Source: Hyphomicrobium facile
GTDB lineage: Bacteria > Pseudomonadota > Alphaproteobacteria > Rhizobiales > Hyphomicrobiaceae
Assembly: GCF_900116175.1 (NCBI RefSeq)
Contig: NZ_FPCH01000002.1
Span: forward strand, 1,178,001-1,242,000
Length of the DNA stretch: 64,000 nt
Direction of reading: 5' to 3'
In this document: positions 27,421 to 36,384 of the stretch, one piece after another
Layout: each line of letters opens with the position of its first letter
How positions within the stretch are numbered: position 1 is the first letter of the stretch
Translations under genes and position numbers: made by a program
The notes under the pieces: model-generated
Databases searched by the model: none
The model's input: the letters and a program-made list of their open reading frames with translations, nothing else
What the model was told of the DNA's origin: nothing

Positions 27421-28674
27421 TCAGAAGTGTGCTGACGCCGCCAGTTTCGCGGCCGCTTCCCCCGACCTTATCGCGCCTTCAATCGTGGCCGGAAGACCGG
27501 TGTCTGTCCAATCACCCGCCAGAAGCACGTTTTTCCAACGTGTTTGCGCTTTCGGCCGCAGGGCATTCTGTCCTGGAGTTGCGGCGAAAGTCGCACGCCG
27601 CTCCTTCACGATCTGCCAGCGCGGAAGTTCGACGTCGAGGCGCGCGATTTTCGCAACCTCAGTCCAAATCTGGCGTGCAAGAGGTTCTCTCTCGGCCTCA
27701 TTGTAACGATCGGCGGCGCTGACGGTGACGGACAGCCGGTTTTCAAATGCGAACAGCCATTCCGTCGTCGCGTTGACGACGCCGGTGATCTTCGGAAGTC
27801 CGGCCGGCGGCGCGACCGCAAAATGAGCGTTCAAGATCGAACGGTATTCGGTCGGCGCGACCAAATCCGGTATCAGGGTGCGCGCAACCCACCCAGGCAC
27901 GGCGAGGATGAGATCGTCGGTTCTGTTCAGTTCGACGGCGCCATCCGCGAATTGCAGCGTGCGTGCGCGCCCGTCGGAAAATTCAATCGCCCGTAGCGGA
28001 TGGTCGAACCGGACTTCGGCCCCGCGCTTGCCCAGAAACTGAAGGGCGGGATCGACCAGAGCCGGTCCCAGTCCGTTGGCTGCAAACAACGGGCGGCAGG
28101 CTTTGCCGCCACGCCCGAGCGTTTCGCGGATGATGGTGCCGGCGAGCTTTGCCGAGCCTTCGGACGCATCGCAGTTCAGAGCCGCGACCAACACCGGATT
28201 CATGAGGCGAGCGAAGACCAACGAACCGGTATCTACTCGCTGGGCGATCGTATCGCTGCTTTTTGCCTGGAGAAGACTTCCAAGGCGAACGTAGTCGAGG
28301 GCGTGCGTACCGGGTACACGACGGCCTTTCGAGAAAATCCACCACGGCAGCGGCCCGTCGTTCGGCCTCAGTGTCCAACGCTCGCCGGACGTGAAATCGC
28401 AAAATGCGAACTCGGCGTGCTGCGGATCATCGAGCAGATGCCTGCCACCGATCGTATTCAGATAGCCGAGCGCGCTCGCGTTGCCCGACAGGAGGAGATG
28501 GTTGCCATTGTCGATCGTCAGTCCGAGCGCGGTCTCGAAATACGAGCGGCAGCGTCCGCCGGCGTGGCGTGCAAGCTCGTGGACGACGACCTTGCGTCCC
28601 CGTCCGACAAGCGTGACCGCCGCCGAAAGACCGGCAAGGCCGGCCCCGACAATGTGAACAGTGCCGTCGCTCAT
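27421..28674 (-). CDS. hpnE: HpnE, hydroxysqualene-to-squalene FAD oxidoreductase
   Basis: 417 residues with the N-terminal FAD dinucleotide fold (VGAGLAGLSAAVTLVGRG) and the flavin motif near the C-terminus (LLAGDWTDTGLPATIEGAI). It reduces hydroxysqualene to squalene, completing the HpnCDE route. Its ATG is directly next to the hpnD stop codon, so translation is probably coupled. Confidence 0.95.
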   Translation of the reverse strand: MSDGTVHIVGAGLAGLSAAVTLVGRGRKVVVHELARHAGGRCRSYFETALGLTIDNGNHLLLSGNASALGYLNTIGGRHLLDDPQHAEFAFCDFTSGERWTLRPNDGPLPWWIFSKGRRVPGTHALDYVRLGSLLQAKSSDTIAQRVDTGSLVFARLMNPVLVAALNCDASEGSAKLAGTIIRETLGRGGKACRPLFAANGLGPALVDPALQFLGKRGAEVRFDHPLRAIEFSDGRARTLQFADGAVELNRTDDLILAVPGWVARTLIPDLVAPTEYRSILNAHFAVAPPAGLPKITGVVNATTEWLFAFENRLSVTVSAADRYNEAEREPLARQIWTEVAKIARLDVELPRWQIVKERRATFAATPGQNALRPKAQTRWKNVLLAGDWTDTGLPATIEGAIRSGEAAAKLAASAHF

Positions 28675-29517
28675 TTAAAAAATGCCGTCGCGCAGAACCG
28701 CCCAGAGGACTGTGCGCTTCGAACGGCGCACGTCGACGCGCGGCGCGTCCCATCCTCTTGCGATCAGCTTCTCGAGAATGCCCCGATAGACCGTTGCCAT
28801 CATGCGTGGCGATCTCACGGTGCGCCGCGATGCGCGCGCCATGATAGCTTCCGACCTGTCGTAGTATTTCCGCGCCTTCTCGGCGACGCCGCGGCACACG
28901 CGATCGAGGCGCGGATCGACGAGAATTTCGGCGATCGAAAGGTCTCCGAGCCCGCACTCACGCAAAGCTTCCTTGGGGAGATAGAGGCGGCCCATGCTCG
29001 CGTCTTCATCGATGTCGCGCAGGATGTTCGTCAGCTGGAGCGCGCGGCCAAGGTTGTGGGAAAGCTCGATACCCGGCGTTTCTTCCATGCCGAAAATCCG
29101 CACTGACAATCTGCCGACTGCGGAGGCGGCGCGGTCGCAATAGAGGTCGAGAACCTTCCATTCCGGGGCGCGCAGATCGCGGACGATATCCATCTCCATG
29201 CCGTCGATGACGGCAATGAAGTCTTCCTTCAGGAGCCCGTATTGCGCAATCGGGCCCGCGAGGTCGCGCGTGCGCGATGTCCGGTGACCCGATGCGTAGA
29301 GTTGTTCGATGTCGTCCCGATATTGCACGAGGTCGGCGAGGCGCACATCACTCGAGCCCCCGTTATCGGCGACGTCGTCGACGGCCCTGCAGAATGCATA
29401 GACGTGATACATCGCCTCGCGCTGCGGGCGCGGTAGAACGCGCATCGCTGCGTAAAACGAGCTGCTTGCCGCGGCCGGCGCTTCTTCTGCAATTAGGGTG
29501 TCGACTTCAGCGCTCAT
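28675..29517 (-). CDS. hpnD: HpnD, presqualene diphosphate synthase
   Basis: 280 residues of the trans-isoprenyl-diphosphate-synthase fold. Aspartate-rich motifs DDVAD (AFCRAVDDVADN) and DIDED (ILRDIDEDAS) bind the magnesium-diphosphates. It condenses two farnesyl diphosphates to presqualene diphosphate. Its start overlaps the hpnC stop region by 11 bases. Confidence 0.95.
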   Translation of the reverse strand: MSAEVDTLIAEEAPAAASSSFYAAMRVLPRPQREAMYHVYAFCRAVDDVADNGGSSDVRLADLVQYRDDIEQLYASGHRTSRTRDLAGPIAQYGLLKEDFIAVIDGMEMDIVRDLRAPEWKVLDLYCDRAASAVGRLSVRIFGMEETPGIELSHNLGRALQLTNILRDIDEDASMGRLYLPKEALRECGLGDLSIAEILVDPRLDRVCRGVAEKARKYYDRSEAIMARASRRTVRSPRMMATVYRGILEKLIARGWDAPRVDVRRSKRTVLWAVLRDGIF

Positions 29518-30397
29518 GCGGCATCATCCTTGACGACTTCGTAAACGCCGAGCGTGAAAAAGCGCGACCCGCAACAGTGGCGGCAGCCGTGCGTGCAGCA
29601 ATCACGGCGGCGTATGGCTTCGAAAGGTGGACGGACTCGGAGAGCGGATCGCGCGTTTTCAGCAGCCCTATCAGCTTGCGCGCGAGCGCGACGATCACCG
29701 ACGTTTCGACCGCAAGGCGCAAGTCCGTTACGCTCGACGGCAACAGCGCCGCTTCGGGAAGCATCGCCTCGGTCTTCGCGGCCAGCGACTGCAAGCAAGC
29801 CCGCAGCTCCGGAGACGCCTTGGGCTCGCCCAGACCGCGAACGCCGAGCCCGCGGGAAGAAAGATCGTCGAGCGGAATGTAGACCCGGTCGATCTTGCGA
29901 TAGTCCTTACCGCAATCCTGGAGATGATTGATTATCTGCAAGGCCGTGCACAATGCATCCGACTGCTGCCATGTGGACTTCGGTTCGCCGTGAACATCGA
30001 GGACGAACCGGCCGACCGGCATTGCCGAATAGCGGCAATAGTCGAGAAGCTCGTCCCACGTGCCGTACCGGTTCTTCGTGACATCCTGGCGAAAGGCTTT
30101 GAGAAGATCGAGAGCGTGTTGCGCGCTGAGATTTCTCAAGCGCAGCTGTTCGCGAAGCGCGAGCGCGTCTACTGCAGCGTCGGACCGGCCGAGCAGCGTC
30201 GCTTCCAGCGCATCGAGGATCGAAAGTTTCGATTGTGCATCGAGGGTCGGATGATCAGCAGCATCATCTGCCGCCCGGGCAAAACGATAGAACGCTAGGA
30301 TCGGCGCACGGTGACGCGAGGCAATGACGCGGGACGCGACAGGAAAGTTCTCGTCACGCTCAGACTTGCCGGATTTGTACTTTCCGTCGACCGTCAT
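29507..30397 (-). CDS. hpnC: HpnC, hydroxysqualene synthase
   Basis: 296 residues from the ATG at 30397, which has GGAAG upstream and overlaps the hpnB stop codon (ATGA). A longer frame to 30523 would run into hpnB. The motifs are DDAAD (FARAADDAADH) and the second region HLQDCGKDY; hydration of presqualene diphosphate to hydroxysqualene is the HpnC reaction. Confidence 0.94.
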   Translation of the reverse strand: MTVDGKYKSGKSERDENFPVASRVIASRHRAPILAFYRFARAADDAADHPTLDAQSKLSILDALEATLLGRSDAAVDALALREQLRLRNLSAQHALDLLKAFRQDVTKNRYGTWDELLDYCRYSAMPVGRFVLDVHGEPKSTWQQSDALCTALQIINHLQDCGKDYRKIDRVYIPLDDLSSRGLGVRGLGEPKASPELRACLQSLAAKTEAMLPEAALLPSSVTDLRLAVETSVIVALARKLIGLLKTRDPLSESVHLSKPYAAVIAARTAAATVAGRAFSRSAFTKSSRMMPHER

Positions 30398-31554
30398 TGT
30401 CTTCCTACTTCGGCCTGAACCCGGCCCTTCCAGAGACCTCCACGACCGCGCATATGCTGATACGCCGAATCTAGCGTGAAACCCACATAGGCTGTCGCGA
30501 TAACTGGTAGCGCAAGGCCCCAAAGTGGAGAACGGTTGTAAAAGCGCAACGTCGGTTGAAAGGCGATAACCATCAACGCGTATGTTGCGGCCGCGATCGC
30601 GTTCGCCGGATAGTTCGAAAACATGGCAAATGCGAGCGGCGCCAAGTAAATAAGCCCCATTCCGACGACAGTTCCGAGCAGTAGCGCGGGCGAATAGTAC
30701 AGTTGGGCATACGCCGACCGCGCAACCATTCGGCGAATATCATCAAACGCAGGATAAACGCGAAGACTGATCACGCCGTTTGAAAGCCCGAGCCAAATCG
30801 GGCCCTGCTTTTTCAACAGTTTTCCGAGAGCACAATCGTCGATGAGCGCGCCGCGGATGGCGGCGATCCCGCCAGCGCGTTCCAGCGCAGCTCGTTCGAC
30901 CAGCATGCAGCCGCCCGCAGCGGCCGCGGTCGCCGCTGTTTTGCTGTTCACCCAACGAAACGGATAGAGCATCTGAAAGAAGAAAATGAAGGCCGGGACA
31001 AGTGCTCGTTCGGCCCAGCTTTCGCATTTGAGCTTGGCCATCACCGATGTCATGGCGCGGCCGTTCGCGCGCGAACTCGTCACCAGCGACCTTAGCATTT
31101 CCGGCGCGTATCCGATGTCGGCGTCCGTCAGGAGAAGATAATCGGGCGCCTTCGATGACGTTGCCGCGGCTATCCCCTGATGCATGGCCCACACCTTGCC
31201 CGTCCACGCAGCAGGAAGCGGTGCGCCGTCGATGATGGTTACTTCTTTCGTCGAACTCGCGGCGATCTTTCGCGCAATTTCGGCAGTGCCGTCGGTGCTT
31301 TGATCATCGACAAGCACGATTGAGAATTCGCCGGGATAGTCCTGAGCGACGAGCGATGTGAGAGACAAGGGAAGCATGTCGGCTTCGTTGCGCGCGGGAA
31401 TAACGGCCGTCACGCGCGGCCAAGTGCCGGGGTCTGAGAATTTTCCGCGCTCGAACTCCTCGCGCTCGCTGGTGAGCCAAAACCCGCCGTTGAGCAGCAG
31501 CAGGTAAATCCACGCAACAAGGCCGATCGCGGCTATGAGATCGACCGCGGTCAC
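30394..31554 (-). CDS. hpnB: HpnB, hopanoid-locus glycosyltransferase
   Basis: 386 residues: an N-terminal membrane segment, a GT2 catalytic domain (ALIPARN-like VTAVIPARNEAD, VDDQSTDGT, DADIGY) and three C-terminal spans. HpnB sits in most hopanoid operons, and its exact acceptor is unknown. It overlaps both neighbours by 4 bases. Confidence 0.93.
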   Translation of the reverse strand: MTAVDLIAAIGLVAWIYLLLLNGGFWLTSEREEFERGKFSDPGTWPRVTAVIPARNEADMLPLSLTSLVAQDYPGEFSIVLVDDQSTDGTAEIARKIAASSTKEVTIIDGAPLPAAWTGKVWAMHQGIAAATSSKAPDYLLLTDADIGYAPEMLRSLVTSSRANGRAMTSVMAKLKCESWAERALVPAFIFFFQMLYPFRWVNSKTAATAAAAGGCMLVERAALERAGGIAAIRGALIDDCALGKLLKKQGPIWLGLSNGVISLRVYPAFDDIRRMVARSAYAQLYYSPALLLGTVVGMGLIYLAPLAFAMFSNYPANAIAAATYALMVIAFQPTLRFYNRSPLWGLALPVIATAYVGFTLDSAYQHMRGRGGLWKGRVQAEVGRQ

Positions 31555-32552
31555 TTCAGATACCCCGCGTCGCGAAACCAGCGATATGCTTCCGCCAGAG
31601 CGTCAGCGGCGGGACGCGCGCGGTAGCCAAGCTCGCGCTCGGCTTTGGCTGACGAAAAAAACATTTTGTATTTGGCCATGCGCAGGCCGTCGACTGTCGC
31701 GAAGGGCTCGCGTCCCGTGATGCGGGCCATGGCTTCCGCGCCATAGGCAATGGGGTAGATCAGCTGGCGCGGGAGTTTGACCGACGGCGGCCTTCGGCCT
31801 GCCAGACGCGCGATCTCGGCGAGCATTTCTCCGAGCGTCATGTCCTGTCCCCCCAGAATATAACGCTCACCAATTCGCCCGTGCTTCAAGGCAGCAACGT
31901 GGCCGTTCGCGACGTCGTCGACATGTACGAGATTTAGGCCCGTATCGACGTAGGCGGGCATTCGGCCCGACGCTGCCTCGACGACGATCCGTCCGGTCGG
32001 CGTCGGGCGGACGTCGCGCGGACCGATCGGTGTCGAAGGGTTAACGATGACGGCCGGCAACGCCTCTTCCGCGATCATCCGTTCGACCAGCCGCTCGGCA
32101 AGGACCTTGCTTTTCTTGTAGGCGCCGATCGCATGCGCTTCATCGAGCGGCATGGTCTCATCCGAAGGCGAGCCATCGCCGGTCAATCTCAGCGTCGCGA
32201 CGCTGGATGTGTAGACGACGCGTTCGGCGCCGGCCTTCAGCGCGGCCGCCATGACGGCACGCGTGCCGTTCGTATTGGTTGCGATGATCTCTTGCGGGTC
32301 CGGCGCCCAGAGGCGGTAGTCCGCCGCGACGTGAAAAACGTAACGCGCTCCGCTCACCGCTTTGTCCAGCAGGCCGGCGTCGCGAATGTCACCCTCAACG
32401 ATTTCGAGGTCGAGGCCTGAGAGGTTCGCGCGATTGCTGGTTCGGCGAACGAGCGCACGGACCGACAATCCTTCCTCGATGAGGCGACGCGCGACCGCGG
32501 TGCCTACGAAGCCCGAGGCGCCGGTTAGAAACGCGATGTCTTTTGCCGCCAA
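31551..32552 (-). CDS. hpnA: HpnA, NAD-dependent epimerase/dehydratase family
   Basis: 333 residues of the extended SDR type with the NAD motif TGASGFVGTAVARRL and the catalytic YKKSK. First gene of the minus-strand hpnA-hpnB-hpnC-hpnD-hpnE-shc-hpnG operon. Probably acts on a sugar or a hopanoid side-chain sugar; the family reaction is not established. Only 33 bases separate it from the sugar dehydrogenase upstream, so that gene could be part of the same transcript. Confidence 0.93.
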   Translation of the reverse strand: MAAKDIAFLTGASGFVGTAVARRLIEEGLSVRALVRRTSNRANLSGLDLEIVEGDIRDAGLLDKAVSGARYVFHVAADYRLWAPDPQEIIATNTNGTRAVMAAALKAGAERVVYTSSVATLRLTGDGSPSDETMPLDEAHAIGAYKKSKVLAERLVERMIAEEALPAVIVNPSTPIGPRDVRPTPTGRIVVEAASGRMPAYVDTGLNLVHVDDVANGHVAALKHGRIGERYILGGQDMTLGEMLAEIARLAGRRPPSVKLPRQLIYPIAYGAEAMARITGREPFATVDGLRMAKYKMFFSSAKAERELGYRARPAADALAEAYRWFRDAGYLK

Positions 32553-32585
32553 TGTTCTCGCGCCCCCGATGCGTCGAAAATATCG

Positions 32586-33911
32586 TCACCCGTTGTAAGC
32601 GATCCGCCAGATACGGCCAGCCGCGTCGTCGCTGACGTAAAGCGCGCCATCGGGTCCGACCGCAAGTCCCGTCGGACGATGCTCGACCCCTTTCGGGTCT
32701 CCGTCGCGAAATCCATCGGCAAAGATGCTGTAAGGGCCCGATGCTTTGCCGGCCTCAAGCGGTTGAAACACGACGTTGTAGCCTTGCTGGGGACCTGAGG
32801 AGCGATTCCAGGAACCGTGAAAGGCGATGAAAGCCCCACCGCGATAGGTTTCCGGAAACGCCTTCCCTTTGTAGATCGCGAGATCGTTCGGCGCCCAATG
32901 TCCGGGAAATGCAGCGACTGGCGGAAGCTTTTCGGCGCATCGGCCTACGGCCTTGCCACCGTCGCCGCCGTATTCGGGCGCGAGAACGTTTTTCTGCTGA
33001 ATGCCGTCGTAATAGCAGTAGGGCCAGCCGTAGTCGCCGCCCTCTTGAAGCGCGACGAGGACTTCAGCCGGCTGATCCGTACCTTGTTGCGAGGAATACA
33101 GCTTCGGCCAGTTCTCGTAGAGCTGATCGCGGCCGTGTTGGGTCGCGAAGACCCGGCCGGCATCGTCGAAGTCGATGCCTGCGGCGTTGCGGAGTCCGGT
33201 CGCGTACCGCTCGGCGGGTGAGAAGACCTGTCCCGTTTTGTTTGCGTCGAAGCGCCAGATTCCGGCGTGCGTCTTCAGTTCTTCGCAGGGATCGATGCCC
33301 GGCGATTCTTCCGCGCGATTGTCTTGCTGGCAGGAATTCGTTGCCGAGCCGAGATCGACGAAGAGGTTGCCTTTCGGATCGATCGAAAATGGCCGCGATT
33401 TATGATCTCCGTTGACCGGGATATCTGACACGACCGTTTCAGGTTTGCCCTTCGGTGCAATGTCGCCGGGCGTGAGATCGTAGCGAACGATTTTATCGCC
33501 CAGGTCTACGAAGAGGCCGTTTTTATAGATGGCGATGCCGGTTCCGCCGCCGTCCGCCGGTCCGAACCGTTCGATGATGTCGGCGTTGCCGTCGCCGTTG
33601 CTGTCTTTCAAGGCGAGTAGCGAGCCGCCCGGGGACGGTTTGCGGTTGCGATTGTTCACGTAGACGGTGCCGTCGGGCGCGACGGCCATGTGACGAGGAG
33701 CGCCGACGTGGTCCGCAAAGATCGTGGCGCAGAAGCCTTTCGGCAAAGTGAGGCCCGCATTGCCGTCACAGGACTTCGCATCGGCCGCGTGAGCGCGACT
33801 TTCGATCGGCAGATGCATGAGGGCGAAGAAAGCGAACGGGAGGACGAGAGCTCTTGCGATCAAGCCGCTGCCTAGTTTCCTGGCGATGCCAGCTCTTTGC
33901 AAGTAAGCCAT
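32586..33911 (-). CDS. PQQ-dependent sugar (glucose/sorbosone) dehydrogenase family
   Basis: 441 residues from the ATG at 33911; a longer frame to 34031 has no better start. A signal peptide (to about residue 41, SRAHAA) sends it to the periplasm. The chain is a six-bladed propeller of the GSDH family, with phrases HMAVAPDGTVYV, GLRNAAGIDF, GGDYGWPYCYYDG, HGSWNRSSGPQQGY and RPTGLAVGPDGALYVSDD. Such enzymes oxidise aldoses or sorbosone and pass electrons to the respiratory chain. Substrate not predictable. It could be read with hpnA. Confidence 0.85.
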   Translation of the reverse strand: MAYLQRAGIARKLGSGLIARALVLPFAFFALMHLPIESRAHAADAKSCDGNAGLTLPKGFCATIFADHVGAPRHMAVAPDGTVYVNNRNRKPSPGGSLLALKDSNGDGNADIIERFGPADGGGTGIAIYKNGLFVDLGDKIVRYDLTPGDIAPKGKPETVVSDIPVNGDHKSRPFSIDPKGNLFVDLGSATNSCQQDNRAEESPGIDPCEELKTHAGIWRFDANKTGQVFSPAERYATGLRNAAGIDFDDAGRVFATQHGRDQLYENWPKLYSSQQGTDQPAEVLVALQEGGDYGWPYCYYDGIQQKNVLAPEYGGDGGKAVGRCAEKLPPVAAFPGHWAPNDLAIYKGKAFPETYRGGAFIAFHGSWNRSSGPQQGYNVVFQPLEAGKASGPYSIFADGFRDGDPKGVEHRPTGLAVGPDGALYVSDDAAGRIWRIAYNG

Positions 33912-34045
33912 CGAAGAATTCCGCACAATGTAATCTCCACCAGATGTTCGCGAGACACGGGAACGACTTGAGCATGCTCGGGTGCCGAGCGTTCGCGGAC
34001 GCCAGCTACAGGACCGCACGCGTGTCGACAACCCCGTGCCGCGGA

Positions 34046-34702
34046 TTAGCTCTCCGCGGCCGCCAGACCTCTCAGCGCCATGTCGGCGACAGCGTGGAGA
34101 TCGGCGCGCGACGCTCCGCCGGCCGCTTGCACGGACATGCCCTGCATTACGGTCATCACGTAGCGCGCGAGACTCTCGGGGTCGGACTCTCGCCCCAGGT
34201 CACCTTCGGCCTTGGCGCGTTCGAAACGCAGGCGAAGCTCCTGTTCTACCCGCGCCCGGCGCTGGCAGAGTTCCTGCTTGATCGATTCCGCAGCGTCGCC
34301 ACACGACAGTGCGCCCTGCACAGCCAGGCAACCCGGCGGGTTGGCCGGGTCAGTCAAACAGTCTGCCGAGGATTTCAACAGGCGCTCGACCACGGCTTTC
34401 GCGGTCGGCTCGGCGAGCGCCTCGCGATAAACAGCGCCCGGACCCTTTTCGGCGTAGCGATCGAGGGCCTGACGAAAGAGCTCCTCTTTGTTCCCGAACG
34501 CCGCGTAAAGGCTCGGACGGTTAATGCCCATCGCCTCCGTCAAATCCGAGAGCGACGTTCCTTCGTAACCCCGTTCCCAAAAGACGTGGAGGGCCTTGTC
34601 CAGCACTTGCTCCTTGTCGAATTCCCGTGGGCGGCCTTTTTGCACCGCTTCTCTCCCAGTTTCTGCTTTTTCGGTTTTACACCTATACATTTTCATACTC
34701 AT
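34046..34702 (-). CDS. TetR-family repressor of the divergent RND pump
   Basis: 218 residues. The N-terminal HTH (about residues 30-70: VLDKALHVFWERGYEGTSLSDL and MGINRPSLYAAFGNKEELF) is typical TetR, with a C-terminal ligand domain. ATG codons at 34702, 34696 and 34690 are possible starts. It is divergent from the efflux operon and directly downstream of a 34-base palindrome covering a promoter, the usual arrangement for AcrR/NfxB-type local repressors. Stem CCGCGG/CCGCGG straddles its stop codon. Confidence 0.9.
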   Translation of the reverse strand: MSMKMYRCKTEKAETGREAVQKGRPREFDKEQVLDKALHVFWERGYEGTSLSDLTEAMGINRPSLYAAFGNKEELFRQALDRYAEKGPGAVYREALAEPTAKAVVERLLKSSADCLTDPANPPGCLAVQGALSCGDAAESIKQELCQRRARVEQELRLRFERAKAEGDLGRESDPESLARYVMTVMQGMSVQAAGGASRADLHAVADMALRGLAAAES

Positions 34703-34717
34703 CGATACAGATAGCAG

Positions 34718-34745
34718 TTGACAGCCCCGATCACCACCCTATATC
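34718..34745 (+). promoter_or_regulatory. Probable promoter of RND operon
   Basis: TTGACA at 34718-34723 is followed by 16 bases and TATATC at 34740-34745. The -10 box lies inside the palindrome at 34737-34770, so repressor binding would block it. Confidence 0.6.
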
Positions 34746-34770
34746 GGTACCAATCAGTACATATATAGGG
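34737..34770. promoter_or_regulatory. TetR operator palindrome
   Basis: The arms CCCTATATCGGTAC (34737-34750) and GTACATATATAGGG (34757-34770) match in 12 of 14 paired bases around a 6-base centre CAATCA. It lies 35 bases from the tetR start and overlaps the promoter above. Size and position fit a TetR-dimer operator. Confidence 0.8.
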
Positions 34771-35139
34771 AAACAGCGCATGATGAAAAGCTCCTTCAGT
34801 AGCGCGACCGCGGTCCTCAGGGGATTTGCGGGATGGGTTTCGAGCCGAACCTCCGACGATGTGGACGACGAGCGTCATGTTCCGTTTGTTGTATCTGCTT
34901 GTGGATACCAATCGCGGCGTGAAGGAGACACTGCGGAAAATCCCGGTCAGTTCGACACGTTGCGCGACCGATGGCCGCCAGGGCTCAGTCTCGACAACTT
35001 CTCCTAACGACAAGTAGCTCGGCCATTGCCGCGTAACGGCTCGCCGCTCTCTCACTTCCACGACACGCTTTACACGCCCCGCCGGCGACATCGCTGGCGA
35101 AACGACGCGCGTCAGGCGCGAACATCCGAGGGGTTGACC
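34771..35139. other. Long leader before RND operon
   Basis: This 369-base stretch lies between the operator and the ATG of the fusion-protein gene. A 75-codon ORF (34780-35007, starting MMKSSFSS) begins ten bases after the operator, but its composition does not look like a real protein and no family is recognised. It could be a leader peptide. No terminator or riboswitch core was seen. Confidence 0.35.
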
Positions 35140-36348
35140 ATGAGATTTCACGCACCATCCCAGTCTTCAAGAGGTTTGCTGGCTTCGGCAGCAATCGCGT
35201 CGCTTCTTATGACGGCGCACGCTGGCGCGGCCCTTGCCCAGGAACATGCGGGGGTCCCCGTCTCCGTCGCGACCGTCGAGGCGCATGAGGTCGATACCTG
35301 GGACGAGTTCTCCGGCCGGCTCGAAGCGATCGAGCGTGTCGACCTTCGTCCTCGTGTTGCGGGCCAGATCGTTGGCATTCATTTCCGCGAAGGCGCACTG
35401 GTGAAGGCGGGCGACTCGCTGGTGACGATCGATCCGGCACCCTACGCTGCAGAAGTCGAACGTTTGGAGGGCCTCGTCGGTGCTGCGCAGGCTCAGGTCG
35501 TATTCACGAAGGCGGACGTCGCTCGCGCGCGCCAGATCATCGGCAATGCGCTTTCAGAGCGAGAGCTCGATACCCGCGCAAACGCTTATGACGCGGCGGT
35601 CGCCAACCTGAAGAGTGCCCAGGCCGCACTTCAAACCGCCAAGCTCAATCTCGCGTGGACTGAAGTACGTGCGCCGGTATCGGGGCGCGTCGGCCGGCAC
35701 GAGATCACCGTCGGCAACCTAGTCGAAGGCGGCTCCAGCGCACCGGTGCTGACGACGATCGTATCGGTCAATCCCATTTACGCGAGCTTCAATGCGGACG
35801 AGAACGTCGTTTCCCGCGCATTGGCCACGCTTTCGCCTGAGGCGAACGCAACGGCTCGTATCGAGCAAATCCCCGTGTCGATGTCGACCGCGGCGAACGA
35901 GGGCCAGTGGCGGCGCGGCACGCTCCAGCTGATCGACAACAAGGTCGATGTGGCGAGCGGCACTGTGCGGCTTCGCGCGACCTTCGAAAACACCGACGGG
36001 CTTCTCATCGCCGGTCAATTCGTCCGCGTGCGGATGGCAAAGCCGCGTACGGCCCCGATCATTGCGATCTCCGAGCGCGCCATCGGGACCGATCAGGACA
36101 AAAAGTACGTGATCGTCGTCGGCAAGGACAACAAGTCCGCTTATCGCGAGGTCAAACTCGGCGGGATGGCCGATGATCTGCGCGTCGTCACGAGCGGGCT
36201 CGCGGCTGGCGACCGCATCATCGTCGCCGGCTTACAGCATGTGAGGCCGGGCGATGAAGTCACGCCGGAACCGGTCGCGATGAATGGGCGTCCGCTGCCG
36301 GAGGAACATGCCGCCGCCGACAAGCCGTCGCCCGCAACGCCGCAATAG
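35140..36348 (+). CDS. RND efflux periplasmic adaptor (MFP) subunit
   Basis: 402 residues from the ATG at 35140 (GAGGGG about 9 bases upstream), with a signal peptide ending near AALAQ. It has the usual order: barrel-sandwich hybrid (RVAGQIVGIHFREGALVKAGDSL and APVSGRVGRHEITVGNLVEGG), an alpha-hairpin, then beta-barrel and membrane-proximal domains. The lipobox is absent, so it is a soluble or Sec-anchored form. It is 36 bases upstream of the pump gene; no outer-membrane channel gene follows, so an outside TolC-like protein must serve. Confidence 0.93.
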   Translation: MRFHAPSQSSRGLLASAAIASLLMTAHAGAALAQEHAGVPVSVATVEAHEVDTWDEFSGRLEAIERVDLRPRVAGQIVGIHFREGALVKAGDSLVTIDPAPYAAEVERLEGLVGAAQAQVVFTKADVARARQIIGNALSERELDTRANAYDAAVANLKSAQAALQTAKLNLAWTEVRAPVSGRVGRHEITVGNLVEGGSSAPVLTTIVSVNPIYASFNADENVVSRALATLSPEANATARIEQIPVSMSTAANEGQWRRGTLQLIDNKVDVASGTVRLRATFENTDGLLIAGQFVRVRMAKPRTAPIIAISERAIGTDQDKKYVIVVGKDNKSAYREVKLGGMADDLRVVTSGLAAGDRIIVAGLQHVRPGDEVTPEPVAMNGRPLPEEHAAADKPSPATPQ

Positions 36349-36384
36349 ACTTTCACGCGAGAAGCCAACAGGGCGAGCCCGCAC

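Noticed and set aside
34780-35007. 75-codon ORF just after the TetR operator
   Set aside because: No recognisable family, poor composition and weak ribosome binding site; kept only as a possible leader in the gap entry.
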